64,000 nucleotides of DNA from Rotaria macrura. Its lineage: Eukaryota > Rotifera > Eurotatoria > Philodinida > Philodinidae. Shown one piece after another: positions 13,101 through 26,294 of the stretch; position 1 is the first letter of the stretch, and every line of letters begins with the position of its first letter. The translations under genes were made by a program, and so were the position numbers. Under the pieces are notes generated by a model. It ran no database searches, was not told the DNA's origin, and was given only the letters and a program-made list of their open reading frames with translations. The stretch is from positions 124,001 to 188,000 of the forward strand of contig OENT01000098.1 of the NCBI GenBank assembly GCA_900239685.1. The letters run 5' to 3'.

Positions 13101-15732
13101 CACGTTGAAATCTGTATTTTTTTTCAAATATTTGAGCCCCTTCTAGCCTAAGTGCTCCGCCGCTTATTTTTCTGATATCTTTTTTGTCAAAAAGAAGACA
13201 GAACTTAACTTAAGCAATTATGTTGTTAATGATATTTTATTTTTTAAGAAACTTTCGAAATATTAAAATATCTTGTATTTGATTCTCGTGGAAAAAAGAA
13301 TAAAAGATGCTGAAACATATTGAAGAAAAACTTCATACTGACTTTTCGTTGAACTTGAAACTCTAAGAGTATGTAGGTTGTAAGATGAAAAACCTCTGCG
13401 GTTGGACAGGTTAAGGTTTCGAAGTCTATAGGTTACAGTAGGACAAGGTTACGTAGTCTATAGGCTAGGGTAGGACTAGTGTACGAAGTTATCCAGTAGG
13501 TTAGATTTAGGATAAAAAAAAGTTGTAACCTGCAGGACTCTATTTTTGAGTGCTAATAGGAATAGAGATTGTTGAACTATGCCTTAAAATTGAATGAAAG
13601 GCCTACGAGAATATCAATAGTTTCGTTCTAAGCAACCCAATACATTGATAGCCTTAATGTATGTAAATTTGTTAAAATATTGTGAATTCAACATTCTACT
13701 AAATTAAAACTTCGTCTTTCAGATCGAATATTAATGTCACGATCCTAAAATTTCGTTCTATTCTTAACGTTATGCAATTGATCCGGTTGAGCAAAAGTAG
13801 AATTATGACAAAAATTGTATATTATAAAATTAAAGTTTAATGATCATCAATATCTTTTCCAGAAATACGGATAATCATTCATATTTGACAGAATCAACAA
13901 TGGTTTCAACTATCAAAACATAGGGATATAATCATAAACTAAGCCTCTTTATCTTGATAAATTGTTCGTCCTTCTTGATTCTCAAATAAATTACTACTGT
14001 TCGAAATGATTCATACGAAGCGAGGTTTATGCTTGCGTATTAGTGTAGCAATTTAAAATAGAGAGCGCATACTAGATCTTATCATATAATGACTAAGACA
14101 ATTTAACAATTTTATCAAATATCGTACCTGTCTAAGTGCACAGCACAAAAACACAGCGTGCATTTACAATATTTGACCGCTCGCGAAATAGGAGTGCAAA
14201 ATATTTAATAGCACTTCGTCTTTGTTTCGTTTCGTTTCTTTGGATCAATACAAAGATACTTGATATGAACATGAGAATAGATAATGAAATTTGATACAAT
14301 AATCGATCAGTACTGTGTACACTATGAGTTCTGTGTCCAACATGTAAGTATCAGCTCTCATCCATAATGGACAATAAAAAATGTTCGAACTTTAAATCAT
14401 CATTTGCAAGGCATATTGCCGAGTTTCACATGATTCTAATGAAATCTTAAAACTGAATATTCATTTCATTGTAATATTCGAATGACTTGAAATGTTCATG
14501 AATTGAGAAAGAATATACCACTGGAGTCCACCATGAAATCATTCAAGGTTTAATCAAATGATTTGTATATGGTTAAAGAGAAAGGTACAATCTTCAATTT
14601 AATTCTATTTATGTACAAAGACACATTTTATTTGAAATAGAACAAGCATAGAAACTTGTTTTTTCTTCAATGATATGCGAAATGCTCTGTTGAAAACTAT
14701 TCCTTCAATAGAGAACTTGATTGCTTGTTTTCATTTCGTTCAAATTTAAAACCAATATGATAGAAATGTTTTCTTCTACATAGTCCAACCGAAAAATCGA
14801 AATAAATCCCGCAGAGGTTATCTTGTGCGATAACGATTTGTTTTGCATAGATTTATGTTCGAGCAACCTCATTTAATTTACATCAAATCATTGTCATTTT
14901 ACTTGGCATCGACATGCAACTATTTAAAATAGACATGATAAAATTGACCGTGGAATCAATTCAATTTACTTGATGTTAGTTATGAACAGAGTCTAAACAT
15001 TCAGAGTTTGGTTCATATGTACTTGAAAAGGATTGCTTTTGAAACTAGAAGTATTCAACAATAGAAACAAGATCTTTCGATTACATATTACATTCATGAT
15101 TCTTCAATAGGTTTAGTATTCTCTTGACAGAAATAATTATAAAAGAAGAACAAAGTAATCATAAATGTATATTGACAATTAGATATAATTGAAATCTGAC
15201 GTTTGAAGAATTTCACTAGATCGAAAACCAACTATTTCTGGAATTTTTTAATATCACTCTATTCATATTTCACCAAATTTGTTAATAATTAATCAAGCAA
15301 TTGAATACAATATTAATGTTAGCATTTCATATAATACACAACAAAGAAGAAAAATAAATTTTCCATTGAATAAAATTCATGTTAAATCATTTGCAGAAAA
15401 CTGCTTGTCCGTTTTTTTCAGATAATTCCGTTTTCTTTCTTAGACAAAATTCGAACAAAACACAACGCACAGACAATTCAGTGAGACAAAAAAAAATACA
15501 GAACTTGAATGCAAAATAACAACTATACGCAAGCATATCGCCTGTTTAATGTTTATTTAGGACAAAAGGGACGATAATCGGCGGAACATATACAATTCGA
15601 ATAAATAGTTGCAGTTGAGAAGATACAATAATATGACACGTAGAATTTATCTTTATACATTCTCATTATACTCCCTAGTATATAAAACAAACGATTGAAC
15701 ATTAAAGATTGACACAAATACTACGTATTTAC
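10107..15732. other. Gene-poor stretch
   Basis: No gene was recognised in about 5.6 kb. A 97-codon plus-strand frame at 11228-11521 has no identifiable domain and no supporting exons. Short clusters of GGTTAGG/CCTAACC words occur at about 12035-12125 and 13400-13515. A GAGCCCCTTCTAGCC...GCTCCGCCGC string at about 13133-13166 resembles the right end of the hAT element at 3744-4937 and may be a solo end. Confidence 0.5.
12035..12125. repeat. GGTTAGG-type inverted cluster
   Basis: CCTAACC-like words on the left half face GGTTAGG-like words on the right half, around a CCTGTCC...GGACAGG palindrome. A related, loosely tandem set (CTATAGGTTACAGTAGGAC and CTATAGGCTAGGGTAGGAC, about 37 bp apart) lies at 13400-13515. 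The words look superficially telomere-like but do not form a regular tandem array. Confidence 0.45.
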
Positions 15733-18700
15733 TCACCAATAGTCACATTCATATCCTTCAGCAACATGATCTAGTAGAACTTTTCGACGTGTACTACAGT
15801 AACGATATTTATCTTGTACTTTTTGTTTCATTTCTGTTAAACTTCCATTTGTCTGTGAAAAGTCTCTTTCTAAATATCCACTCAATTCTTCAGTTGCATG
15901 TTCTAAATCAGCTTGATTCTGTTCAAAAATAATTCTTCAAAGAAAAATAACGGTAAAAAAATCGCGAGATTTTTCTCAACTTTACATATATATTATTTAA
16001 CATACGAGTGATTATTTCGTTTGAGATAAAATGCAAAGGGATATGTATACATTAGAGTTTGACGACATTGTCGAAGAACATCACATGCTATTTGAAGAAA
16101 TTGTACTTCAATCCAACTCATTTGTTGTTGCATTGATTCCATATGTTTTTGTACTTGATCTAATAATTTATTTTCTAATCTTAATGATTCATGATGATTA
16201 TGATAACGTTTATAATAATGAAGATAACGTTGTAGAGCAGCTCTCGAGCGTTCTTGTTCATCACGAGCTTTCTTAGCATCATCTTCATTAAAACGATTAC
16301 AATTATACCACGATGAACCATGCGGTTCCCAGGCACCCAAACATACCCAACAGAATTCATACTTGCATGATTGATTTTTACATATCAAATGATTACAGCC
16401 ACCATTTTTTTCTAAAATTACAACATATTAGATTTCTTATTTTAGAAATAGAAGTATATTAATGAAAAGTTTGAAACTCAACAATTCACTCTGTCATTTC
16501 GTTTCAAGTGGAAACGCATCTTCTAGTCAGATAACCAATATAAACTATCGATATGTATCCAAGATGAAAGTCACATGTATGTTTGTTTAATACAGGTAAT
16601 AGGTTTGAAACGTTGAATTTCAATCTACACATCGGCAATTCTTTCTTTTCACTAACGAATATATATGTATACTAATAGTATGTAGGTATAAAGCAATTCT
16701 ATAAAATCTTCGAAAATTTTACTCGTTCTAAGTACGATAGATTATCATTTGTATTTCATGGATTGATACTACAACTAACTGTTATACTTGACGCCTGATT
16801 ATATTTCTCAGTTGATTACCAAGAAAAAACCTCCAGTTAATTTAACTGCTCAAATGAAACTTATTTTATTGCCTTTGAGATAGATAATTTGAAATATTAC
16901 TAATCGATACATTAGTCAAAATGATATCCTCATCTATACTAATTGTACTTCAATTATATTAATAAATAGTGTAGTAATATAGAATTGTCTTAAATATTTT
17001 TCCTTATAAATATTACTTATATTTTCTTACCAATCGTAGCATGACATTTTGGACATTCTTTTGTATTTGCAGCAATCCAATTACTTGTTTCACTGTCATC
17101 ATGACACTTTTTTTGCCACTTTTTAAGCCATTTACATTTGATTGGCTCATGCCAAGATTGTCCACATTGAAAACAAAATGATGTTTTACATGATGTGCAT
17201 GTAACCTTTACAAAAACAAAAACAAAATAATCAAATTGAAAAATGAAAAATAAAATCACATGTTTGATTTACCATTGCTACATCACAGTAAGATGCTTTT
17301 ATTGCATTCGTACAATTTGTACCTGGACACCATCGCATACTTCGATTACATTCGACGAATGAATTCGTTATTAAGTGTTGATATTTTCTACGAACGTCAG
17401 GATTTTCAATAAGACGTAAAACAGTTTTGTCATCGACTAGAATGTCACATTTAGCTGGACATGGTATTGTTTGTCCAATACCTTCATGCATGATTTTTGT
17501 TGTTAAATAGTATTGCCAACAAGTAACACAGAATATGTGACCACATTCGAGACCAGCCATATCATTGATTGATTTAGTTGAGCAACATATTACACATGTT
17601 TGTTCAGTTGAAGGTTTTAACGGATTTGTTGTTATTGTTATGGAAGGTGAAGGTGAAGTTGTCGATAGTTGACGACGCGTCGTACGATGCAAAGAATTCG
17701 ATAACTGTGTATGTAGTTGAGGAGGCTTTTTAAATGGATTAACAATATGAGCTTGCCGAAATAATTCATCTTGATGATTTGGATCATAAAAACGTTCCAT
17801 TAATTTTTCTTTATCCCAACGAAAATGATGAAGTAATAAACGCACAGTTGTTGATGGCAATTTTATAACTTCATTGACTTCTTTTATACACTCCACCATA
17901 TATTTAACAATATCGTCTTGTGATAACACTAAATAAAATAACCAATTTGTTTTTCTTCCGAATAAAGATTTTCGGACACAACAATTTAATAGGGTTCCTT
18001 TCAGTCTTATATTCTTAAAATTTATTTCGATGATACAGGTTGACAAAAGAAACTCAATTCTAATTCGATCATTTTTTATGGACTCTAAGCAAACGCATGT
18101 TTATTAATTCAAAACTTTGCGAAAACTTAAAAACTCAAGAATCAGTTCGAGAGAACACGCGATGCAAAAGTCTTTGAAAAAATGTCGAAATGTCTTAGAT
18201 CGTGTGGTTCACTTATAAATCAATGAATTTTTTTTATTGGAAAGAGCAAAATCTCAACTAGAAATTTTTCTATCAGACATATTTTCCAAAAACGAATTTG
18301 ACGAAGAAGAAAAGTAAAAATCGAAGCACCTCTAAAAGCGTTTTTGCAACGTTTTTTCGACTACAAAATTTTGTATGTCTCAATTATTTCGAGCCGGATG
18401 TATCAAAATTGAACAAAAAACTACATGAAAATGTAGAGAATAAAAATCTCTATCGATAGCAAAAGTAGCAATAGTTGCAGATTTGTTGTTGAATCTTGAA
18501 TCAAAAATGTTTTCAACATGAAATTTTTTTAAAGATTGAATCTTTTGCAAAAACTATCACTTCGCAAGATAATCACCCATGATCTTCGAAAATCATGTAC
18601 TAACTTAATTTAGTCTGCGTTTATGTGTTCGAAATATGTCCGATCGTAGAAATTTTGCAGAAAAAAAATAATTCAAAAAATATTTGTATCGTTGCGCAAT

Positions 18701-19454
18701 GGGTATATACTACGTAAGACGAACTTATTTAGTTTCTTTTAGAGACGAACATATTTTGTTACAAACACCAAGAGTAAATTTAACTTCCAATATACCAATG
18801 AAAAGAGCACTGTTTATGCTACAGAAATTATTATTTAAAGTGTTTTCTCATTTACCTTCTGATGAAAAAAAAATAATAGAAAATAGAGAATACCGTTGCT
18901 TGATAGGGTAGTTACAAGAACGTTTTTAGAGGTGCTTCGATTTTGACTTTCCCTCCGTCTCAGATTCGTTTTGGGAGAATATGCCCGATAGAAAATTTGT
19001 AGTTCAGATTTTATTCTTTCCAATAAAAAAAAGTTCATTGATTTATAAAACAGCCACACGATCTAAGACACTTTGACATTTTTCTAAAGACTTTTGCATC
19101 ACTTGTTAATGTTCATTTGATAGTCCTACTTTTTATCTCATGTAAAAAGTGAGAACTTTACAATAGAAGTTTTATAAAAATAAAAAGCTTACCAATATAT
19201 TCAAAATTATTATCTTGCGGATAATTATTCGATGCACTAATGCCAGTTGAAAATTTATTTACTGATTGTTCCGATGGTACTCTTACATGTTTTGATGTAT
19301 GTGATGATGATGCTGTTGTGTTCGATTGTGACGAGTGTACAATTGGTTCATCGATGGGGAAAAACCCTGTATCATCATCAGATCCTTCATCTTCATTGTC
19401 TTCATCTTCAATATCGCTATCTGTGTCTATATCGAATTGCTCATCATCTGCCAT
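15733..19454 (-). CDS. ARIH1: Ariadne-1 RBR E3 ubiquitin ligase, 5 exons, 566 aa
   Basis: Exons in transcript order: 19454-19193, 17928-17273, 17205-17031, 16411-16006, 15934-15733; total 1,701 nt, all GT-AG. The order is acidic N-terminus, UBA-like segment ([12 protein letters not shown]), RING1 (CVICC...GLECGHIFC), IBR, RING2 and the Ariadne helical tail. RING2 contains NGGCNH, whose cysteine (about residue 370) is the expected catalytic thioester Cys. ARIH1 takes ubiquitin from UBE2L3-type E2s and, once released from autoinhibition by neddylated cullin-RING ligases, primes CRL substrates. Many blocks are nearly identical to the human protein (for example [39 protein letters not shown]) and the length is close to human (557 aa). 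The fragment missing from single open frames ([13 protein letters not shown]) is restored by the last intron (15935-16005). An AATAAA lies about 176 nt past the stop (TTTATT at 15552-15557). Intron 1 carries a foldback element. Confidence 0.97.
18161..19100. mobile_element. Long-armed foldback element in ARIH1 intron 1
   Basis: The left arm (18161 to about 18355) begins GATGCAAAAGTCTTT and the right arm (about 18915-19100) ends AAAGACTTTTGCATC. Along nearly 190 bp the two arms are diverged inverted copies, sharing for example CTTAGATCGTGTGG, TATAAATCAATGAA and ATCGAAGCACCTCTAAAA. The 560-bp centre has a 75-codon frame with no recognisable domain. It lies wholly inside the 1,264-bp intron 1 (17929-19192), so splicing removes it. 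No target duplication was identified. Confidence 0.8.
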
Positions 19455-19846
19455 AGTAATACTAATATGAAAGAAAGCAAAAACAAGTTTTCGAATAAAT
19501 TATTATTGAGTTGATATGACAACTACCACGTAATCGATAGAGTAAAAATGCACTCGAAATATGTATCATATGATATCTGCCATTTTAGTTGTTCATTTAA
19601 TCAGAGGCTCCAACAAAATTGATTATAATCGTACGAAAAGTCGACAAAACAAATAGTGAAATTATAATTGACAAAAAAATCCATTTCAAAGAAAATATTT
19701 AACGCATAAATTAGTAAACTATTGTATATTTAACGACATCTTCAACATTTCTATTCGTACATATTTTTCTCCATTCTGTGCGACATATACTTTTTTTGTT
19801 TGTACAGTTTAATCGATACAAATACAGAAAACGAGAACTCTTAACC
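19455..19846. promoter_or_regulatory. Shared spacer between divergent ARIH1 and CNOT11
   Basis: Only 392 bp separate the two start codons, which point away from each other, so both promoters and both 5' leaders must share this stretch unless leader exons lie further out. It is AT-rich without an obvious TATA motif at a fixed place. A bidirectional promoter is an inference from geometry only. Confidence 0.55.
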
Positions 19847-22253
19847 ATGTCTTTATCATCGAAAGATATTAATCTCATTTTAAATTTTCTTAACGAAGAT
19901 ACATGCGGTTCATCATTGACATTTGAACAAATCTCAGCTCAGTTTCAACATAATATATCGAAATCTGATTATTTACGAGTTGGCAATGCTCTTGTACTTT
20001 TATTACAAAATCGAGATTTGATTCCAACACCACAGCAACGTTTAATTATACTATTTCTATTCAATGATATGTATAAAAGTGAACAACAATCAATACATAT
20101 GAATCCATTTGCACCGGTCTTCATATCAATACTACAAAATAATAATGGAGAAAATTTATCAACACAAAAGCATTTTCATTGGTTTATATCACCTGTAACG
20201 CAACATGAACGTTGGTTTGTTAAAGCATTAATAAATAATAATAAAGAGGTTTTAAAGAAAACGCCAAATCAAATATTGCAAACAGGTCTATCAACAAACA
20301 AAGACGAAAATGGAAAAGACGACCTAAACGATACAATTCAAAAACGTCTTCAACAATTACCTGTTCTTGTTCAGTGTCATTTACCAGCTGTTATTGATGA
20401 TCCAGAGGTTAACTATGTATGTTATTCGTGTTGTTCTTTTGTTCTTTTGTATCAAAAGCATTCAAACAAAGTTATTCCTCTAATTTACACCTGGGCAATC
20501 GAAGAAGGAAATTTACATCTTTTTATTGAAAACATTTCCTGAGAACTTTAACTAATAGAAATTATGAAATGAAAAATTGTCGTCGACTATCAGCACATCG
20601 AATATCTTTTATTTCAAATGTAATTACATAGCAAATAAATAGAACCCAGACGTCCACACTCCTTATTCTCACGTATATCTTAAACGTTTTATTCCTTTTT
20701 TTTATTCATACCTAAGCCGTTTCATTCTATATCTTTTGGTGTTCAGCTTGACAATGGGCAATTTTCGATTTTTTTTCTCCATCGTCTCAAATTATCATAC
20801 CACTGTTATCGTGTCAGAAGAACCGACCATAATATCTTCCAGATTTACAGTTATTATTCACATTACACGCCTCGTCAACCGAAACACTTCCTCAAATAGA
20901 ATGAAAGAAAAACTATTTAATTTAAGATAATCAAAGCATGACACATATGTTCACTCACAATTGATAGATTCGATATTTTGAAAGAGAAAAATGTGCAGCT
21001 AAAAATTTTTTCATTCGATGAACTCGAGAGCAACCTAGAATTATGATCAAAGCATGTTGATAGTAATCTTTGAATAAGCAAGTTACATTTGAGTTCCGTG
21101 TTGTACAGAGAGAGACGAGTCTTATCGTCACTCAGGCTATGTCTTCAGCAACCATCTACTCGGTATCATATATTGAATGGACCGAGCTCGGTATCCAGCA
21201 ATCATCTTGAATTCGGAATTGATATTTCTTATGTCAATTGAGTTCGTCATGGATTACAACAAAAAAAGTGCGTAAATATATATTAATAGACTATGTGCTA
21301 CAGTAAACTGATATCTAAGGTCGAATATTAGAGAACCCTATTTCTCGAGAGCTCGCGCTTGTTTAATTCTTCTTTTTTTAAAGACATCTAGATGATTATT
21401 TGTTTAGTATGGATTTGATACACTGATTGGTGGTCCACGTCATCGTTCGAACGATAGTCGACAAACTATCGAACGATTATTATCAAGCAATGCGATGGAA
21501 CAAACAATTCATCCTGAATTCCTTCGTCTTGTTCCACCGTTACATGAATGTACCATAAATGAATTAGTTTGGTTATCCCCTATTGATTACGATTCATCTC
21601 TATTTACATGGGACACAACAATGTGTATTGCAAATACAATAAATCATGAAATTCGTCAATTAATGGATAAAGCTTATCAAGGTGCATTAAATTTGCAGCA
21701 ACAACAAAAATTATTAGATGAACTAGACAATGATCCAAATCTTGTTTATCATATTGGTCTCGTACCATCAAAATTACCTGTTTTAGTTGAAAATAGTCCA
21801 TTAATCAGTATACAATGTTTATTAAAATTGATATCATCAAATCAAATGACTGAATATTTATCGTCATTACTTAATATGGATATGAGTTTACATTCCATGG
21901 AAGTTGTTAATCGTTTATCCACATCCATGGAATTACCACAAGAATTTCTTCATTTATACATATCGACATGCATAAAAACATGTGAAGAAACTAAAGATAA
22001 ATATTTACAAAATCGTTTCGTGCGTCTTGTTAGTGTTTTTATTCAGTCGTTAATACGTAATAAAGTGATTGATATAAAGGATCTCTTTTTGGATATTCAA
22101 GGATTTTGTATTAATTTTCGGCATATTAAAGAAGCAGGTGCATTATTTCAACTTGTTAAATCATTTGAATTACGAAGTAATGATAATAATGAAACAATAA
22201 TACCAACAACGACAACGATGATCTCAACACCATTGACAGCAAATGATGAATGA
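19847..22253 (+). CDS. CNOT11: CCR4-NOT complex subunit 11, 2 exons, 471 aa
   Basis: Exons 19847-20416 and 21408-22253 are joined by a 991-bp phase-0 intron. The junction reads DDPEVNY|YGFDTLIGGP and aligns with the SDPD...GFDS region of the human protein. I chose the ATG at 19847 rather than an upstream in-frame ATG at 19778 because human CNOT11 has the matching MSL-start followed by a folded helical segment, and the context is AACCATGT. The C-terminal half (DUF2363) is strongly conserved: LVYHIGL, KLPVLVENSPL, LNMDMSLHSMEVVNRL, LYISTCIKTCE, DKYLQNRFVRLV and SLIRNKVIDIKDLF all match human blocks. CNOT11 sits with CNOT10 on the N-terminal module of CNOT1 in the cytoplasmic deadenylase. The protein is slightly shorter than human (510 aa) because the Gly/Ser-rich N-terminal extension is missing. 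Confidence 0.97.
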
Positions 22254-24250
22254 TATATGTATATAGATATTATTTTTTTCTCCCTCCTATTTATCATCTG
22301 TTCGATATAGTCCAGTGTTGTGGATGTTGTTTGTTATATTAGCAAAAGTTCATTCTTTCTTTTCTTTTCTTTTCTTTTTTGATATACATATATATGCTAC
22401 AGTGATATCAAGTGATTGTTAACTAGTTATATTGTTTCTAATTTTAGATTATTTTAAAAATCTATCATAGATTTTGAATACTTTTGAGAGTGTTCACTTA
22501 TTCAGTATGCTTTTGTATTTTAGGCAGTTTATTACTAAAGATTCGTAAGTGTACATCATTATACATATATATCAGGATGCATCTATTTTGCACGATAAAA
22601 TTTTTCCTCATTTAAATTAGATTATTTATTTCATGAAATAGAATAGATCTCAGTAAAAACGAAAACCAACATTCAATAGATATTTATTATGGATTTGCAT
22701 TTCATTCAAGTAAAATCATCAAGCAAGTTCTTAGTCCGATGTAAACCCTTGAAAAAAAAATGTTCATGAATCATCGATCATCATTCTGTACGTATAAAAA
22801 TAAAATATGTACTTTGTAAAGCACATGTACAATTCAAAACTTGGCGATTGCTTTAAATATATGAAAATTCGGATAGTAACAGCTATAGTACTAGGGAAAT
22901 ATCTACATGTTCACTTTTTTCCTAAATTATTTTTATAGACAGAGAACATCCAAAACAGTAACATTTCATAGGCTTTAAAACAATGTATTTGACAACCATG
23001 TTCATCCTATTTATTCAAGCTACTCGATTACTCACGATATTCGGATCCGAAATTTTAGTACTCGACGAGTTCTAAAAAAAAACTATCAACAAGATTTGAT
23101 TATTTTTCTTACTACGGATAGTGTCTTGTCACATTGTATCAATTTTTATTTACACAAAAATGACTAAGTAAGAAGAATTTCTTTCTTTCTATTGACAAGT
23201 AGACATGCTTGAGGAACATGTTCAGTAAAGTTTTATTCATATTTTTCATTTCCCAAAATTTATTATTTATAATAAACAGTAATTCGCCTAAATATCTATC
23301 TTTTGAAGGCATGAGAATTTGCAACTCATGTTACACACAAGTTGCCTACGCCTAAAATATCGATCGAATCCTTAAAGCAAAGCAATGTTGTACTTCATTC
23401 CGTATGCAAGTGATCTCAAAATAATGTCAACTAGCCGTACGATGATACAAATGTCAATATTCTCGAGTGAATAAATCACGTATATTTACTGGTGAAATAA
23501 TTGTTTTTTGTCATCGCAATTAAAATATATTCGTGGTTTGTGTAATGTGTAAGAAAGCATGGAAACGGCAGGATGTTTCACTTTTTATTTTCTTTATTTC
23601 TTAAGAAAACAGGAAACTATGCAATGTAAAAGAGAACAATCTTTGTCTTAAATTGTTGAAGTTCGACAGATGATTTTTCTTTAGATTCTAGTGAAAGAAA
23701 CGTACGGTGGTATTATCATTTAAATCGTATTATCGATTGAAATATGATGCTTGTAAAACTATGACCTTGAACTTTGTCTTACAGACAATAATTTCTTATC
23801 AAATCGCGGGCAACGAAAACTGTACTAGACGTCTCTTGCTTTGTTTTCCTCGACATATGTATACTTATTGAACTAATTTCTTTCAGATTATAATAAATGG
23901 AAAAACATTAATAAACATGGATCGCAGAAACGTTGTATTCAGTGTTGTGCAAGATAGGTATGCTGTTTTTGTAATTTTACATTTTTCTATCAACGAGCGT
24001 TCGATTACTGTAATACAGAAGAAAAAAAACTGAGTACACTTATTCATTCACTAGGTTATAAAATAGGTATTAATAACATAGCCCCATATACAAGCGATTG
24101 AAAAGGTAGAGAGTCACTTTGTGACTACTAGTGTTTGCAATCAGTTTTTCTCACTTTCCGAGTTTGATTATAACTTAAGACAAGTTTTTTTTGTATGAAT
24201 CATAGAGCAAACATGACAACAACACCCCCTATATAATCATACATAACGCT
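22254..24250. other. 3' flank of CNOT11 and intergenic DNA
   Basis: No gene was recognised. The 5' part will include the CNOT11 3' UTR. A short TTTTC-type pyrimidine repeat lies at 22354-22379. The open frames here are short and lack domains. Confidence 0.5.
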
Positions 24251-24387
24251 TGACGCAGATTTTGTCATCAACTTTGGTTTGTCCTGTTCCTTTTGCGCTG
24301 CCTGTGCGTCATTAATCATCATGAATAACTAGTAGAAAAAGAATGCATAGCATAAAAGCGAGACGAATAAAAAAAAGTCATGCGTCA
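24251..24387. promoter_or_regulatory. Cluster of three TGACGCA (CRE/AP-1-like) sites upstream of the bZIP gene
   Basis: TGACGCA occurs at 24251-24257 on the plus strand. Its complement TGCGTCA occurs at 24305-24311 and 24381-24387. The three 7-mers fall within 137 bp, 500-640 bp upstream of the bZIP start codon. TGACGCA is a known binding variant for ATF/CREB- and AP-1-type bZIP dimers, so feedback by this factor or a relative is possible. The region just downstream (24500-24680) is richer in G+C than its surroundings, as a promoter or leader might be. Confidence 0.45.
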
Positions 24388-24890
24388 TCGTCCTCCAAAC
24401 GTTTTTTTTCTTCGTTTCTTTTTTTTTGCGCCTCCTCGGCAGCTGAGTAAGAGAACAATCACGGACGCTAAGACGAAGCAATCGCAAAAACGACGTATGA
24501 GTGTGTAGCATGTGTGTATGTTGTTAGGGAAGTATGGGTTATATGCGCAACTATAATTCTATTTCGCGCTTTTCTGTGTAAAGTACTTTGCGTTCTGATG
24601 ATGCGTCGCTGATTCAACGGGCGGTAAGCAGGCTGACTAATATCGGTACCTCGTGGATCGGAAAAATACCAATTTTTTCCTTCTCGCTTTTCCTCGTATC
24701 CATTGGAAAAAGTTTTCGTCAAATATCTTCGATTCTTAAAAATTTTTGACTTTTGTTTTAATCATATGGTATTTTCTCAAAAGAAACCATAACAGCAATA
24801 TCAAATTTCAATTTTTCTAGGCTTTGTCTTTAATATTTTGTCGTTCTACTTAGATCTAAGATACAAACATTTACACCGACACTTTTTAAA

Positions 24891-26294
24891 ATGTCGAGTC
24901 AGCAACAGCAAACCGCAGAGAAAAGTGTTCAAACACAAGATTTATCTAATTCAACAACACTACTCATTTCAAATAATCCGATTGCACACCTTCATACAGA
25001 AAACACAACTACCGAAGTTGCTAATACACTTGTTTCATTGGCTAGTGGACGTCAACCAGCAACGACTGTTAAACATCTTGTATGTATACTTTGAAATTCT
25101 AATGTATCTATTGTTCTTTAAATGTTTATCTATGATATTTTTTTAAAAAGAATGTGATCAGTGTTCCAACTCAATCGACCTTGCCAATATTATCTCTTGC
25201 CGATTATACTACACCTCGTGGTGTTCCAACAGCTATGGCACTGGCTAATCAAGCTAAACTCACTCCGACAAAACATAGTGCAATGATAGAGGGTGATGAT
25301 GATACATCGATGTCCACTGATGAATGCAATCAAACACAAAATGATTTAAAAGCTGGACCAAAATCTACGCGTAGCAAATTAAATAAAACATCTGGATCAA
25401 AAAGTAACAAAAAGACACCTATTGAACCAATACATTATGGTCCTATTGTTGTCAAACCAAGAAAAAGTATTGCACCAACACTTGCTAATGGACGAAAAAG
25501 TAAAGATGAACCAGTATGCATTCATAGATTTATTTATCTTAGATTTGAGACAACGGAAGATAAATCCCTTCTTTTTTCTTCTATTTTTAAGCTTCCACCC
25601 GATGAAGATGTCAAACGTAAACAACGTCGTGATAGGAATAAGGAAGCTGCTGCTAAATGTCGACGAAAACGAAATGAACTTCGTGAAATTTTAGAGAAAG
25701 TTTGTTGAATTTGAAACTTTTCTTTTGTATTATTTTCCTTTTGAAATTAAAATTTCTTTCTTTTAGGCAGAACAATCATTAGTCAACGAACAAAAATCTC
25801 TAGAACACACAGTTCAAACATTAAATGATCAAAAAAATCAATTAGAAATGTTACTGCATCGTCATGCATGTACAAAAAAAACGCGTTTACCAATAACAAC
25901 AACGGCTACATCAATGAATACTTTAAATATTTCTAAATCCGACATGAAAACAATTCCAACAGCTACACTATTGGATTCAAATAATAACAATGGCAATAGT
26001 AAACGTGTTACTATTAATTTTACCAATGCTCAAGATTTACTGGCTATTGCACCGTTATCACGCATAACACCAACATTAACAACAAACGATGGTACATCAT
26101 CGTCATCATCAACTGTACCGATGATAACAATTCATATTATTCCAGAAGTTGCGCAAGCGCTACTTAATTCCACGTCTCTTGATAAAGCTAAATTAGCTGA
26201 GTTACTGCAACAAGCCAATGCTAATAATTCATCTTCAACAACAATATCAGACACAACAGCCACAAATAATTCTGCGAACAGTACAACAAGTTGA
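24891..26294 (+). CDS. Fos/ATF3-like bZIP transcription factor, 4 exons, 395 aa
   Basis: Exons 24891-25079, 25151-25513, 25592-25699 and 25767-26294; all three introns (71, 78 and 67 bp) are phase 0. The start ATG sits in AAAATGTCG. The basic region (about residues 192-212) contains RRDRNKEAAAKCRRKR with the N-x-x-AA-x-x-C-R DNA-contact signature. The zipper follows with leucines every seven residues for five heptads, ending LLHRHACTK, which aligns without gaps to Fos/ATF3 (FILAAHRPACK). An intron falls between EILEK and AEQS inside the zipper, as I recall also for FOS genes. The N-terminus is Ser/Thr/Gln-rich with LTPTKHS, a possible kinase site, and the C-terminus is a long Thr/Asn/Ser-rich tail, possibly an activation region. 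It should act as a nuclear dimer in stress or signal-induced transcription. Whether it is the Fos, ATF3/JDP2 or a merged ortholog needs a tree. Confidence 0.9.

Noticed and set aside
12035-13515. GGTTAGG/CCTAACC words as telomere repeat
   Set aside because: They are irregular, inverted and few; not a telomeric array.
20736-20930. 64-codon frame in the CNOT11 intron
   Set aside because: It lies wholly inside the 991-bp intron, has no domain, and is not needed for the protein.
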